Assembly: GCF_016703145.1 (NCBI RefSeq)
Contig: NZ_JADJCO010000005.1
Coordinates: forward strand, 496,001-560,000
Source: Ottowia sp.
GTDB taxonomy: Bacteria > Pseudomonadota > Gammaproteobacteria > Burkholderiales > Burkholderiaceae_C
Direction of reading: 5' to 3'
DNA: 64,000 nucleotides
In this document: positions 18,229-27,244 of the stretch, in pieces
Position numbering within the stretch: position 1 is the first letter of the stretch
Layout of the letters: each line of letters starts with the position of its first letter
Made by a program: the position numbers and the translations under genes
Notes under the pieces: generated by a model
The model's database searches: none
Told to the model about the DNA's origin: nothing
What the model saw: the letters and a program-made list of their open reading frames with translations, nothing else

Positions 18229-20765
18229 GCAATGACCTCGGGGCTGTTGCCCGTACCGCCCGTGGTATGGGCTCCCTGGATCGGGCTGACCGGGATCCAA
18301 AAAGTGAAGCGGCAGCCCACGACTCGGCCGGCATTGTAGAGGTTCTCGGCGCTGATCCGTCCCTGGTGCGACTCGACGATCGATCGGCACAGGTTCAGCC
18401 CGATGCCCATGCCTTCGCTCTTGGTGGAAAAGAACGCCTCGTACAACCGGTCGAGCGCCTCGCGCGACAGGCCCTGGCCCGAGTCGGTGACGCTGAACTG
18501 CACCACCTGCAGGCCGTCGATGTCGCGCGGCACGGCGCGCAGCTCGACCACGCGGTTGACGGGCGCGCGGTGCGCGGCGTCCACGGACTCGGCGCCGTTC
18601 TTGATCAGGTTGAGCAGCACCTGCTCGATCAGGATCGGGTCCACGTGCATGGCCGGCAGGTGGGGCGCGAGCTGGTGGATCAGCCGCACCTGGCGGCGGC
18701 GCAGGTCGATCTCGGCCAGCTCGACCACCTGCTCGACCATCGGCGGCACCTCGGCCAGTTGGCGGCGCGGCTCGCTGCGCTTGACGAAGCTGCGGATGTG
18801 CTGCACCACCTGCCCGGCGCGCTGCGCCTGGCGCGCGGTCTTGTCGAGCGCGCCCAGCAGGTCCTCGGGGTTGATCTGCCCGCCCCTGATGCGCGAGATC
18901 ATGCCGGTGCAGTAGTTGCTGATGGCGGTGAGCGGCTGGTTCAGCTCATGCGCGACGCTGGAGGCCATCTCGCCCATGGTGATGAGGCGGCTGGCGGTTT
19001 GCGCGCGCTCGGCCTGCGCCGCGGCCTGCTCCTCGGCCTGCCGGCGCGCCGTGATGTCGGTGGCGATCACCATCTGCGCCAGCCGGCCGTCCACCCAGTT
19101 GAGGTAGCGCGAGCGGACCTCCAGCCACTTGCCCAGGCGCTCCAGGTAGATCTCGGCGTGCTCGGCCAAGGGGGAGGTGGCCAGGCTGTCCAGCGGCAGC
19201 CCGGCGAAGGAGTCCACCGTGTCCAGGCTCTCGTCCGACATCTGCGTCTCGGGCGTGCCGCCGCGCAGCACCAGCTTCAGGTGGCCCTCGGTGGTGCCGC
19301 CGAACCAGTGGCGGTAGAGCTTGTTGGCGAACAGCAGCTCCTCGCTGCCCAGCGGCGCCACCGAGACCGAGGCGTCCAGCGCCTCCAGCACGGTGGTGAA
19401 GCGCTCGTACGAGGCCGACAACTGGCGCCGCACGCGGTTGGGCTCGGTGATGTCGGTCATCGACGCCATCCAGCCGGTTTGCTTGCCGGTGGCGTCGATC
19501 AGGGGCGAGACGTACAGGCGCGCGTCGAACACCGAGCCGTCCTTGCGCTTGACCCGCATCTGGAAGCCCGACGGGTCGGCCGCGCCCCCCAGTTCCTCGG
19601 TCAGGCGCGCGGCCAGCATCTCGCGGTCCTCGAGCGGCCAGTAGCTGAAGGGCTCGGACTGGCCCAGCAACTCGGCCTCGCTCCAGCCGGTCATCTGGCA
19701 GAAAGCGGGGTTGACGTAGGTGATGCGGCCTTGCAGGTCGAGCGCGCGCATGCCGGTGAGCATCGAGTTCTCCATCGCGCGGCGAAAGCTCGTTTCCGCC
19801 TGCAGCGCGTGCTGCGCCTGCTGGCGGCGGCGCGACTGGCGCCAGTTGGCGATCAGCATCCAGGTCGTCATGGCCGCGAGGCCCGCCACCAGCCAGAACA
19901 GCGCGCCGCCCACCAGGCCCTGCGACGTGCGCCAGGCCTGGGCGCGCAGCACCAGGCCGTTGCCGACCGGCGAGACGGGGATCTCGAATTCGTTGACCTT
20001 GCCGGTCCAGGGCAGGCGCTCCGACAGGCCGGGCCGCTCCGGGATGCTCTGCCCCGCCAGGATCTGGCCCTTGGCGTCGAGCATGGCCACGGCGTACTTG
20101 GCCAGCAGCTCGCCCGGCACGGCGTAGCGCAGCAGGCCATCGACCGCGTACTCCACCAGCAGCTCACCGGCGAACTGGCCGCGCGGCGTGATCGGCACGT
20201 GCAGTTGCAGGATCGGCTCGGTATCGATGATCGCCGTGGGCTGCGCGTACACCGGCTGACGCAGGTCGCGCGCCAGCCCGAAGCCACTCTCGGCCTCGCC
20301 GGCCTTGAGCTGGCCGTCCTCCATCCAGCCCCGCCGCGGCAGCACGCTGGGGGTGGTTTCGATGGCGATCACCTGCCGGCGCGCGTCGATCCAACCGATC
20401 GACAACAGCTCGGGGTATTGGGCGACCAGGGATTCGGCGCGGCTCTCGAACTGCAACACATCGGCCTCGCGGTTGGAGATGTCGCGCGCCAGCCGCATCA
20501 ATTGCTCCTGGCGTTCCAGCAGCCGCAGGCGCAGGCGTTGCTGGCCGTACTCGACATCGCGCTTGACCGCTTCCTGCTCGCGCCGGACCTCTTCCAGCCG
20601 CAGATACCAGAAGGCCGTCAGGATGACCGCCAGGAACAGCAGGACAGCCGCCAGGGGGGCCAGGTGGGTCCAGCGCTCATCCCCGCCCGAAGGCAGCGGG
20701 CGCCACCAGCGCCGCGGCGGGCGGGCCTGGCCGTCGGCGCTGCTGGAGGAGAGGATTTGCTGCAT
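18225..20765 (-). CDS. PAS-domain sensor histidine kinase
   Basis: 846 residues. A membrane segment (~38-56) is followed by a periplasmic sensing domain (~57-285), a second segment (~290-312), two PAS-like domains (ITYVNPAFCQMTGWSEAELLG region and a second at ~450-560), a dimerisation helix with phospho-acceptor H606 in SSVAHELNQPLTAISNY, and an HATPase domain with VLLNLIKNGAESVD and GMGIGLNLCRSIVESHQG. The kinase core resembles FixL/DctB-type orphan-loop kinases. It is coupled to the FixJ-type regulator and diverges from aceE with a 177-base AT-rich gap. The ligand is unknown. Confidence 0.9.
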   Translation of the reverse strand: MQQILSSSSADGQARPPRRWWRPLPSGGDERWTHLAPLAAVLLFLAVILTAFWYLRLEEVRREQEAVKRDVEYGQQRLRLRLLERQEQLMRLARDISNREADVLQFESRAESLVAQYPELLSIGWIDARRQVIAIETTPSVLPRRGWMEDGQLKAGEAESGFGLARDLRQPVYAQPTAIIDTEPILQLHVPITPRGQFAGELLVEYAVDGLLRYAVPGELLAKYAVAMLDAKGQILAGQSIPERPGLSERLPWTGKVNEFEIPVSPVGNGLVLRAQAWRTSQGLVGGALFWLVAGLAAMTTWMLIANWRQSRRRQQAQHALQAETSFRRAMENSMLTGMRALDLQGRITYVNPAFCQMTGWSEAELLGQSEPFSYWPLEDREMLAARLTEELGGAADPSGFQMRVKRKDGSVFDARLYVSPLIDATGKQTGWMASMTDITEPNRVRRQLSASYERFTTVLEALDASVSVAPLGSEELLFANKLYRHWFGGTTEGHLKLVLRGGTPETQMSDESLDTVDSFAGLPLDSLATSPLAEHAEIYLERLGKWLEVRSRYLNWVDGRLAQMVIATDITARRQAEEQAAAQAERAQTASRLITMGEMASSVAHELNQPLTAISNYCTGMISRIRGGQINPEDLLGALDKTARQAQRAGQVVQHIRSFVKRSEPRRQLAEVPPMVEQVVELAEIDLRRRQVRLIHQLAPHLPAMHVDPILIEQVLLNLIKNGAESVDAAHRAPVNRVVELRAVPRDIDGLQVVQFSVTDSGQGLSREALDRLYEAFFSTKSEGMGIGLNLCRSIVESHQGRISAENLYNAGRVVGCRFTFWIPVSPIQGAHTTGGTGNSPEVIA

Positions 20766-20942
20766 GGGTTCAGTGTAGGCGAGGCCCCTCGGCGAGGTAC
20801 AGGAGAGCTGTCAGTTTGGTCGCTCTATATTTCATATTCAAAAAACTCAGATCACCATTTGAAAATAATACCCCGGTGTGCGAAGATCGGCCCCGGTTTT
20901 CGTACACAATGCCCTTCACTATCAACAAGAGGAGACGACCAG

Positions 20943-23660
20943 ATGTCCGCAGTGCCCAACGCGCCGTCCAACGCGGCCGCAGACGCCGACACCCAGGAAA
21001 CCCGCGAATGGATGGATGCGCTGTCCGCCGTGATCGACCAATCCGGCCCGGAGCGCGCCCACTTTCTGCTGGAGCAGTTGCTGGAGCATGCGCGCCAGCA
21101 TTCCATCGACATGCCCTTTTCGGCCACCACGGGCTACGTCAACACCCTGGAGCCCGGCCAGGAAGAGCGCAGCCCCGGCAACATCGAGATCGAGGAGCGC
21201 CTGCGCTCCTACATGCGCTGGAACGCCATGGCGATGGTGGTCAAGGCCAACCGCTTGCACCCGGAGGACGGCGGTGACCTGGGCGGCCACATCGGCTCGT
21301 TCGCCTCGGTGGCGCAGATGTTCGGCGCCGGCTTCAACCATTTCTGGCACGCCGAGACCGAGAACCACGGCGGCGACTGCCTCTTCATCCAGGGCCACAG
21401 CGCGCCCGGCGTCTACGCCCGCGCCTTCCTGGAGGGCCGGCTGACCGAGGAGCAGTTGCTCAATTTCCGCCAGGAGGTGGATGGCAAGGGCATTTCGAGC
21501 TACCCGCACCCCAAGCTGATGCCCGAGTTCTGGCAGTTCCCCACCGTGTCGATGGGCCTGGGGCCGCTGATGGCGATCTACCAGGCGCGCTTCCTGAAGT
21601 ACCTGCACGCGCGCGGCATCGCCGACACCGCCAACCGCAAGGTCTGGGTGTTCCTGGGCGACGGCGAGATGGACGAGCCCGAATCGCTGGGCGCCATCGG
21701 CCTGGCGGCGCGCGAGAAGCTCGACAACCTGATCTTCGTCATCAACTGCAACCTGCAGCGGCTGGATGGGCCGGTTAGGGGAAATGGCAAGATCATCCAG
21801 GAGCTGGAGGGCGAGTTCCGCGGCGCCGGCTGGAACGTCATCAAGTGCCTGTGGGGCAGCAACTGGGACCCGCTGCTGGCGCGCGACAAGGACGGCGCCC
21901 TGAAGAAGCTGATGATGGACACGCTGGACGGCGACTACCAGTCCTTCAAGGCCAATGACGGCGCCTACGTGCGCCAGCACTTCTTCGGCCGCGACCCGCG
22001 CACGCTGGAGATGGTGGCCAAGATGAGCGACGACGACATCTGGGGGCTGCGCCGAGGCGGGCACGATCCGGAGAAGGTGTACGCCGCCTTCCACGCGGCG
22101 GCCAACCACAAGGGTCAGCCCACCGTGTTGCTGATGAAGACCATCAAGGGCTTCGGCATGGGCAAGGCCGGGCAGGGCAAGATGGCCGTGCACCAGTTGA
22201 AGAAGCTCACCGACGAAGACATCCGCGAGTTCCGCGACCGCTTCAACATCCCCATTCCCGACAGCGAGCTGGCCAGGATCCCGTTCTACAGGCCGGCCGA
22301 CGACACGCCGGAGATGAAGTACCTGCACGAGCGCCGCAAGGCCCTGGGCGGCTACCTGCCGCAGCGCCGCACCAAGGCCGACGAGAGCTTCACCGTGCCG
22401 TCGCTGGAGACCTTCAAGGCCGTGCTGGAGCCCACCGCCGAAGGGCGTGAGATCAGCACCACGCAAGCCTTCGTGCGCTTCCTGACGCAACTGCTGCGCG
22501 ACCAGGCGCTGGGCCCGCGCGTGGTGCCCATCCTGGTGGACGAGGCGCGCACCTTCGGCATGGAGGGGCTGTTCCGGCAGATCGGCATCTACAACCCGCT
22601 GGGCCAGCTCTACACCCCGGTCGACAAGGACCAGGTGATGTACTACAAGGAAGACGCCAAGGGCCAGATCCTGCAGGAAGGCATCAACGAGGCCGGCGGC
22701 ATGGCCAGCTGGATCGCCGCCGCCACCAGCTACAGCACCAGCAACCGCGTCATGGTGCCGTTCTACGTGTACTACTCGATGTTCGGCTTCCAGCGCGTGG
22801 GCGACCTGGCCTGGGCCGCGGGCGACCTGCAGGCGCGCGGCTTCCTGCTGGGCGGCACCTCGGGGCGCACCACGCTCAACGGCGAGGGCCTGCAGCACGA
22901 GGACGGCCACAGCCACATCCTGGCCGGCACCATTCCCAACTGCGTCACCTACGACCCCACCTTCGCGCACGAGGTGGGCGTGATCCTGCACCATGGCCTC
23001 AAGCGCATGGTGGAGAAGCAGGACAACGTCTTCTACTACCTGACCCTATTGAACGAGAACTACGCGATGCCCGGCCTCACCCCCGGCACCGAGGAGCAGA
23101 TCATCAAGGGCATGTACCTGTGCAAGCCCGGCAGCGCGCCGAAGGGCAAGGGCGATGCGCTGCGCGTGCAACTGCTGGGCTCGGGCGTGATCCTGCGCGA
23201 GTCCCTCGCCGCGCAGGAACTGTTGGCCAAGGACTGGGGCGTGGCCGCCGACGTGTGGAGCTGCCCCAGCTTCAACGAACTGGCGCGTGAAGGCCAGGAC
23301 GTGGACCGCTGGAACCTGCTGCATCCGACCGAGCCGCAGCGCGTGTCCTTCGTGTCGCAGCAATTGGCCGACCATCCGGGTCCGGTGGTCGCCTCGACCG
23401 ACTACATGAAGGCCTACGCCGAGCAGATCCGTCCGTTCCTGCCGAAGGAGCGCACCTACCGCGTGCTGGGCACCGACGGCTTTGGCCGCAGCGATTTCCG
23501 CACCCGGCTGCGCGAGCACTTCGAGGTCAACCGGCACTACATCGTGGTGGCCGCGCTGCGCTCGCTGGCCGACGACGGCAAGCTGCCCCTGAGCCGCGTC
23601 GCCGATGCCATCCAGCAGTACGGCATCAAGACCGACAAGATCAACCCGCTGTACGCCTGA
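20943..23660 (+). CDS. aceE: Pyruvate dehydrogenase E1 component (homodimeric)
   Basis: 905 residues, the homodimeric AceE type. Conserved pieces include GDLGGHIGSFASVAQMFGAG, the thiamine-diphosphate motif GDGEMDEP (from ~240) ending in FVINCNLQRLDGPVRG, and EQIRPFLP near the C-terminus. The start at 20943 has GAGGAG upstream and the family start context; reading further upstream in frame runs antisense through the kinase gene and is not credible. It decarboxylates pyruvate and acetylates the E2 lipoyl groups. First gene of aceE-aceF-lpdA. Confidence 0.97.
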   Translation: MSAVPNAPSNAAADADTQETREWMDALSAVIDQSGPERAHFLLEQLLEHARQHSIDMPFSATTGYVNTLEPGQEERSPGNIEIEERLRSYMRWNAMAMVVKANRLHPEDGGDLGGHIGSFASVAQMFGAGFNHFWHAETENHGGDCLFIQGHSAPGVYARAFLEGRLTEEQLLNFRQEVDGKGISSYPHPKLMPEFWQFPTVSMGLGPLMAIYQARFLKYLHARGIADTANRKVWVFLGDGEMDEPESLGAIGLAAREKLDNLIFVINCNLQRLDGPVRGNGKIIQELEGEFRGAGWNVIKCLWGSNWDPLLARDKDGALKKLMMDTLDGDYQSFKANDGAYVRQHFFGRDPRTLEMVAKMSDDDIWGLRRGGHDPEKVYAAFHAAANHKGQPTVLLMKTIKGFGMGKAGQGKMAVHQLKKLTDEDIREFRDRFNIPIPDSELARIPFYRPADDTPEMKYLHERRKALGGYLPQRRTKADESFTVPSLETFKAVLEPTAEGREISTTQAFVRFLTQLLRDQALGPRVVPILVDEARTFGMEGLFRQIGIYNPLGQLYTPVDKDQVMYYKEDAKGQILQEGINEAGGMASWIAAATSYSTSNRVMVPFYVYYSMFGFQRVGDLAWAAGDLQARGFLLGGTSGRTTLNGEGLQHEDGHSHILAGTIPNCVTYDPTFAHEVGVILHHGLKRMVEKQDNVFYYLTLLNENYAMPGLTPGTEEQIIKGMYLCKPGSAPKGKGDALRVQLLGSGVILRESLAAQELLAKDWGVAADVWSCPSFNELAREGQDVDRWNLLHPTEPQRVSFVSQQLADHPGPVVASTDYMKAYAEQIRPFLPKERTYRVLGTDGFGRSDFRTRLREHFEVNRHYIVVAALRSLADDGKLPLSRVADAIQQYGIKTDKINPLYA

Positions 23661-23673
23661 GGGAGACAAAGTC

Positions 23674-25311
23674 ATGGCATTGGTCGAAGTGAAAGTCCCG
23701 GACATCGGCGACTTCAAGGATGTGGCGGTGATCGAGGTGCTGGTCAAGCCCGGCGACACCGTCAAGGCGGAGCAGTCGCTCATCACCGTCGAAAGCGACA
23801 AGGCGTCGATGGAGATCCCCTCCAGCCACGCCGGCGTGGTGAAGGAGCTGAAGGTCAGCCTGGGCGACACGGTGAACGAAGGCACCTTGGTGCTGATGCT
23901 GGAGGCGGCTGGCGGTTCCGAGCCAAAATCGGCTCCAGCTCCCGCCACGCCTGCGCCAGCAGCTACGCAAACCGTAGCGCCTCCGCCCCCCGCTGCCACC
24001 GCGGCCGCAGGCCCGCTCGACGTGCGCGTGCCCGACATCGGCGACTTCAAGGACGTGGCCGTCATCGAGCTGCTGGTCAAGCCCGGCGACACGGTGAAGC
24101 CCGAGCAGTCGCTGTTCACCGTCGAATCCGACAAGGCCTCGATGGAGATCCCGTCGCCCGCCGCCGGCGTGGTGAAGGAACTCAAGATCAAGATCGGCGA
24201 CAAGGTCAACATCGGCGACCTCGTCGCGGTGCTCGAAGGCGCGGCGGGCAGCGCGCCCGCTGCCGCCGCACCGGCACCCGCAGCATCGTCGCCCGCACCG
24301 GCACCCGCCGCAGCAGCGGCAGCACCTGCCGCCGCCACGGCCTCGGTTCCCGCGCACCAGCCCGGCACCCCCGCGCCGGGCTTGCCACACGCATCGCCCT
24401 CGGTGCGCAAGTTCGCGCGCGAACTCGGCGTGCCGCTCGACGAAGTCAAGGGCACCGGCCCCAAGGGCCGCATCACGCAGGAAGACGTCGCCGCGTTCAC
24501 CAAGCAGGTGATGGCTGGCAGCGTGCAGACCAAGGCGCAGGCCGCGAATGCACCCAAGGGTGGCGGCTCCGGCGTCGGCCTGGACCTGCTGCCCTGGCCC
24601 AAGGTGGACTTCGCCAAGTTCGGCCCCGTCGAACGCAAGGAGATGTCGCGCATCAAGAAGATCAGCGGCGCCAACCTGCTGCGCAACGCGATCGTGATTC
24701 CCGCCGTCACCAACCATGACGATGCGGACATCACCGACCTCGAAGCCTTCCGCGTCTCCACCAACAAAGAGAACGAGAAGAGCGGCGTCAAGGTCACCAT
24801 GCTCGCCTTCCTCATCAAGGCCAGCGTGGCCGCGCTGAAGAAGTTCCCCGAGTTCAACAGCAGCATTGACGGCGACGCGCTGATCTACAAGCAGTACTAC
24901 CACATCGGTTTTGCCGCTGACACGCCCAACGGCCTCGTCGTGCCCGTCATCAAGGACGCCGACAAGAAGGGCGTGCTGCAGATCAGCCAGGAAATGGGCG
25001 AACTCGCCAAAAAGGCGCGCGACGGTAAGCTGGGCCCGGCCGACATGAGCGGCGCCACTTTCACGATCTCGTCGCTGGGCGGCATTGGCGGGCGCTACTT
25101 CACGCCCATCATCAACGCGCCCGAGGTGGCCATCCTCGGCGTGTGCAAGAGCCAGATGGAGCCCGTGTGGGACGGCAAGCAGTTTGTGCCGCGTCTGATG
25201 CTGCCCCTGTCATTGACCTGGGACCACCGGGTGATCGACGGGGCCGCTGCCGCGCGCTTCAACGCCTACCTGGGCCAGATCCTGGGCGATTTCCGCCGTG
25301 TGCTGCTGTGA
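23674..25311 (+). CDS. aceF: Dihydrolipoamide acetyltransferase (PDH E2)
   Basis: 545 residues: two lipoyl domains with ESDKASMEIP (lipoyl lysines K43 and K154), Ala/Pro linkers, a peripheral-subunit-binding domain (SPSVRKFARELGVPLDEVKG), then the catalytic domain ending with DHRVIDG (H518, D522). Start at 23674 has GAGGGAG just upstream, 13 bases after aceE. The linker after the first lipoyl domain (~residues 83-101) is encoded by DNA matching the dispersed repeat at 23920-23978. It transfers acetyl groups to CoA and forms the core of the complex. Confidence 0.97.
   Translation: MALVEVKVPDIGDFKDVAVIEVLVKPGDTVKAEQSLITVESDKASMEIPSSHAGVVKELKVSLGDTVNEGTLVLMLEAAGGSEPKSAPAPATPAPAATQTVAPPPPAATAAAGPLDVRVPDIGDFKDVAVIELLVKPGDTVKPEQSLFTVESDKASMEIPSPAAGVVKELKIKIGDKVNIGDLVAVLEGAAGSAPAAAAPAPAASSPAPAPAAAAAAPAAATASVPAHQPGTPAPGLPHASPSVRKFARELGVPLDEVKGTGPKGRITQEDVAAFTKQVMAGSVQTKAQAANAPKGGGSGVGLDLLPWPKVDFAKFGPVERKEMSRIKKISGANLLRNAIVIPAVTNHDDADITDLEAFRVSTNKENEKSGVKVTMLAFLIKASVAALKKFPEFNSSIDGDALIYKQYYHIGFAADTPNGLVVPVIKDADKKGVLQISQEMGELAKKARDGKLGPADMSGATFTISSLGGIGGRYFTPIINAPEVAILGVCKSQMEPVWDGKQFVPRLMLPLSLTWDHRVIDGAAAARFNAYLGQILGDFRRVLL
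23920..23978 (+). repeat. Dispersed repeat copy 6, inside aceF coding sequence
   Basis: GAGCCAAAATCGGCTCCAGC, then TGCGCC, AGCAGCTACGCAAACCGTAGC. It aligns end to end with the intergenic copies and encodes EPKSAPAPATPAPAATQTVA in the AceF interdomain linker. Confidence 0.65.
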
Positions 25312-25324
25312 AAGGACGACTGAC

Positions 25325-27151
25325 ATGGCAGTGATCGACATCAAGGTGCCCGACATCGGCGACTTCGCCGAAGTGGGTGTGATCGAAGTGCTGGTGAAGC
25401 CCGGCGACACCATCAAGGCCGAGCAGAGCCTGATCACCGTGGAGTCCGACAAGGCCTCCATGGAAATCCCCTCCAGCCACGCCGGCGTGGTGAAGGAAGT
25501 GAAGGTCAAGCTCGGCGACAAGGTGGCCGAAGGCTCGGTGGTGCTGACGCTGGAGGCCGCAGGTGCGGCACCGGCGCCTGCGCCTTCTGAGCCAAAACAG
25601 GCTCCAGCGCCCGCCAGTCAAGCGCCGGCAGCTCCTGTTCCTGTAGCAAGCAGCTTCGGCGGCAGCGCCGACCTAGAGTGCGACGTGCTCGTTCTGGGCG
25701 GCGGCCCCGGCGGCTACTCGGCCGCCTTCCGCGCCGCCGACCTGGGCCTGAAGGTCGTCATCGTCGAGCGCTACGCCACGCTGGGCGGCGTGTGCCTGAA
25801 CGTGGGCTGCATCCCCTCCAAGGCGCTGCTGCACGTAGCGGCCGTGATGGACGAAGTCAGCCACATGGCCAGCCTGGGCGTGAGCTTTGGCGAGCCCGAG
25901 GTCAACATCGACAAGCTGCGCGGCCACAAGGAAAAGGTCATCGGCAAGCTCACCGGCGGCCTGGCCGCCATGGCCAAGATGCGCAAGGTGACCACCGTGC
26001 GCGGCGTGGGCAGCTTCGTGGGCGCCAACCACCTGGAGGTGGAGGAAACCACGGGCGCCACCGGCCAGGAGAAGACGGGCACCAAGAAGGTCGTGGCCTT
26101 CAAGAACGCCATCATCGCCGCCGGCTCGCAGGCCGTGCGCCTGCCTTTCATGCCCGACGACCCGCGCGTGGTGGACTCCACCGGCGCCCTGGCGCTCAAG
26201 GAAGTCCCCAAACGCATGCTCATCCTGGGCGGCGGCATCATCGGCCTGGAAATGGGCACCGTCTATTCCACCCTGGGCGCGCGCCTGGACGTGGTCGAGA
26301 TGCTCGACGGCCTGATGCAGGGCGCCGACCGCGATCTCGTCAAGGTCTGGCAGAAGATGAACGCCAAGCGTTTCGACAACATCATGTTGAAGACCAAGAC
26401 GGTGGGCGCCGAGGCCACGCCCGAAGGCATCAAGGTCACGTTCGCCCCGGCGGAAGAGGGCGGCACCGCCCCCGAGCCGCAGGTCTATGACCTCGTGCTG
26501 CAGGCCGTGGGCCGCACACCCAACGGCAAGAAGATCGGCGCCGACAAGGCCGGCGTGGCCGTCACGGACCGCGGCTTCATCAACGTCGATATCCAGATGC
26601 GCACCAACGTGCCGCACATCTTCGCCATCGGCGACATCGTGGGCCAGCCCATGCTGGCGCACAAGGCAGTGCACGAGGCGCACGTGGCGGCGGAAGTCAT
26701 CGCCGGCGAACTGCAGGGCAACAAGGAACTGGCCAGCGCCGCCTTCAACGCCCGCGTGATCCCCAGCGTGGCCTACACCGACCCGGAGGTCGCCTGGGTC
26801 GGCGTCACCGAAGACGAGGCCAAGGCCCAGGGCATCAAGGTCAAGAAGGGCCTGTTCCCCTGGACGGCCTCGGGCCGCGCCATCGCCAACGGCCGCGACG
26901 AGGGCTATACCAAGCTGCTGTTCGACGACTCGCCCGAGGCCCACGGCCACGGCAAGATCCTGGGCGGCGGCATGGTGGGCACCCACGCCGGCGACATGAT
27001 CGGCGAGGTGGCCCTGGCCATCGAGATGGGGGCGGATGCGGTGGACATCGGCAAGACCATCCACCCGCACCCCACGCTGGGCGAGAGCATCGGCATGGCG
27101 GCCGAGATCGCGCACGGCAGTTGCACGGACGTGCCGCCGCAGAAGAAGTAG
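25325..27151 (+). CDS. lpdA: Dihydrolipoamide dehydrogenase (PDH E3) with N-terminal lipoyl domain
   Basis: 608 residues. An N-terminal lipoyl domain (K43 in ESDKASMEIP) and Ala/Pro linker precede a flavoprotein disulfide reductase with VLGGGPGGYSAAFRAADLG, the redox pair C157/C162 in GGVCLNVGCIPSKALLH, the NAD motif LILGGGIIGLEMG and the dimer-interface His/Glu in IHPHPTLGE. It reoxidises dihydrolipoamide and makes NADH. The linker at residues ~88-108 is encoded by a sequence matching the dispersed repeat. It follows aceF by 13 bases and ends before a strong terminator. Confidence 0.97.
   Translation: MAVIDIKVPDIGDFAEVGVIEVLVKPGDTIKAEQSLITVESDKASMEIPSSHAGVVKEVKVKLGDKVAEGSVVLTLEAAGAAPAPAPSEPKQAPAPASQAPAAPVPVASSFGGSADLECDVLVLGGGPGGYSAAFRAADLGLKVVIVERYATLGGVCLNVGCIPSKALLHVAAVMDEVSHMASLGVSFGEPEVNIDKLRGHKEKVIGKLTGGLAAMAKMRKVTTVRGVGSFVGANHLEVEETTGATGQEKTGTKKVVAFKNAIIAAGSQAVRLPFMPDDPRVVDSTGALALKEVPKRMLILGGGIIGLEMGTVYSTLGARLDVVEMLDGLMQGADRDLVKVWQKMNAKRFDNIMLKTKTVGAEATPEGIKVTFAPAEEGGTAPEPQVYDLVLQAVGRTPNGKKIGADKAGVAVTDRGFINVDIQMRTNVPHIFAIGDIVGQPMLAHKAVHEAHVAAEVIAGELQGNKELASAAFNARVIPSVAYTDPEVAWVGVTEDEAKAQGIKVKKGLFPWTASGRAIANGRDEGYTKLLFDDSPEAHGHGKILGGGMVGTHAGDMIGEVALAIEMGADAVDIGKTIHPHPTLGESIGMAAEIAHGSCTDVPPQKK
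25588..25647 (+). repeat. Dispersed repeat copy 7, inside lpdA coding sequence
   Basis: TGAGCCAAAACAGGCTCCAG, CGCCCGCCAGTCAAGCGCC, GGCAGCTCCTGTTCCTGTAGC. It spans 60 bases and encodes EPKQAPAPASQAPAAPVPVA in the linker between the lipoyl and flavoprotein domains, in the same frame as the aceF copy. Confidence 0.65.
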
Positions 27152-27180
27152 CGCGAAAAGCGCACTGCGCCGTCAACCGC

Positions 27181-27215
27181 AAAGGCAGCTTCGGCTGCCT
27201 TTGCTTATTCTTCTT
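27181..27215 (+). terminator. Intrinsic terminator of aceE-aceF-lpdA
   Basis: AAAGGCAGC, a TTCG tetraloop, GCTGCCTTT, then a T-rich tail (GCTTATTCTTCTT), 30 bases after the lpdA stop. The opposite strand lacks a T-tract, so it serves the + strand operon. Confidence 0.85.
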
Positions 27216-27244
27216 GACTGCCGCCAGCGCCGGCTGCGCGCGCG

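Noticed and set aside
18267..20942. In-frame upstream extension of aceE through the kinase region
   Set aside because: The kinase on the other strand has full domain structure, and aceE has a good ribosome site and family start at 20943. The open frame is a by-product of high GC.
20922..22994. Long open frame antisense to aceE (about 690 codons)
   Set aside because: Composition is Val/Ala/Leu/His-rich shadow sequence with no recognisable domain, while the sense strand encodes conserved AceE.
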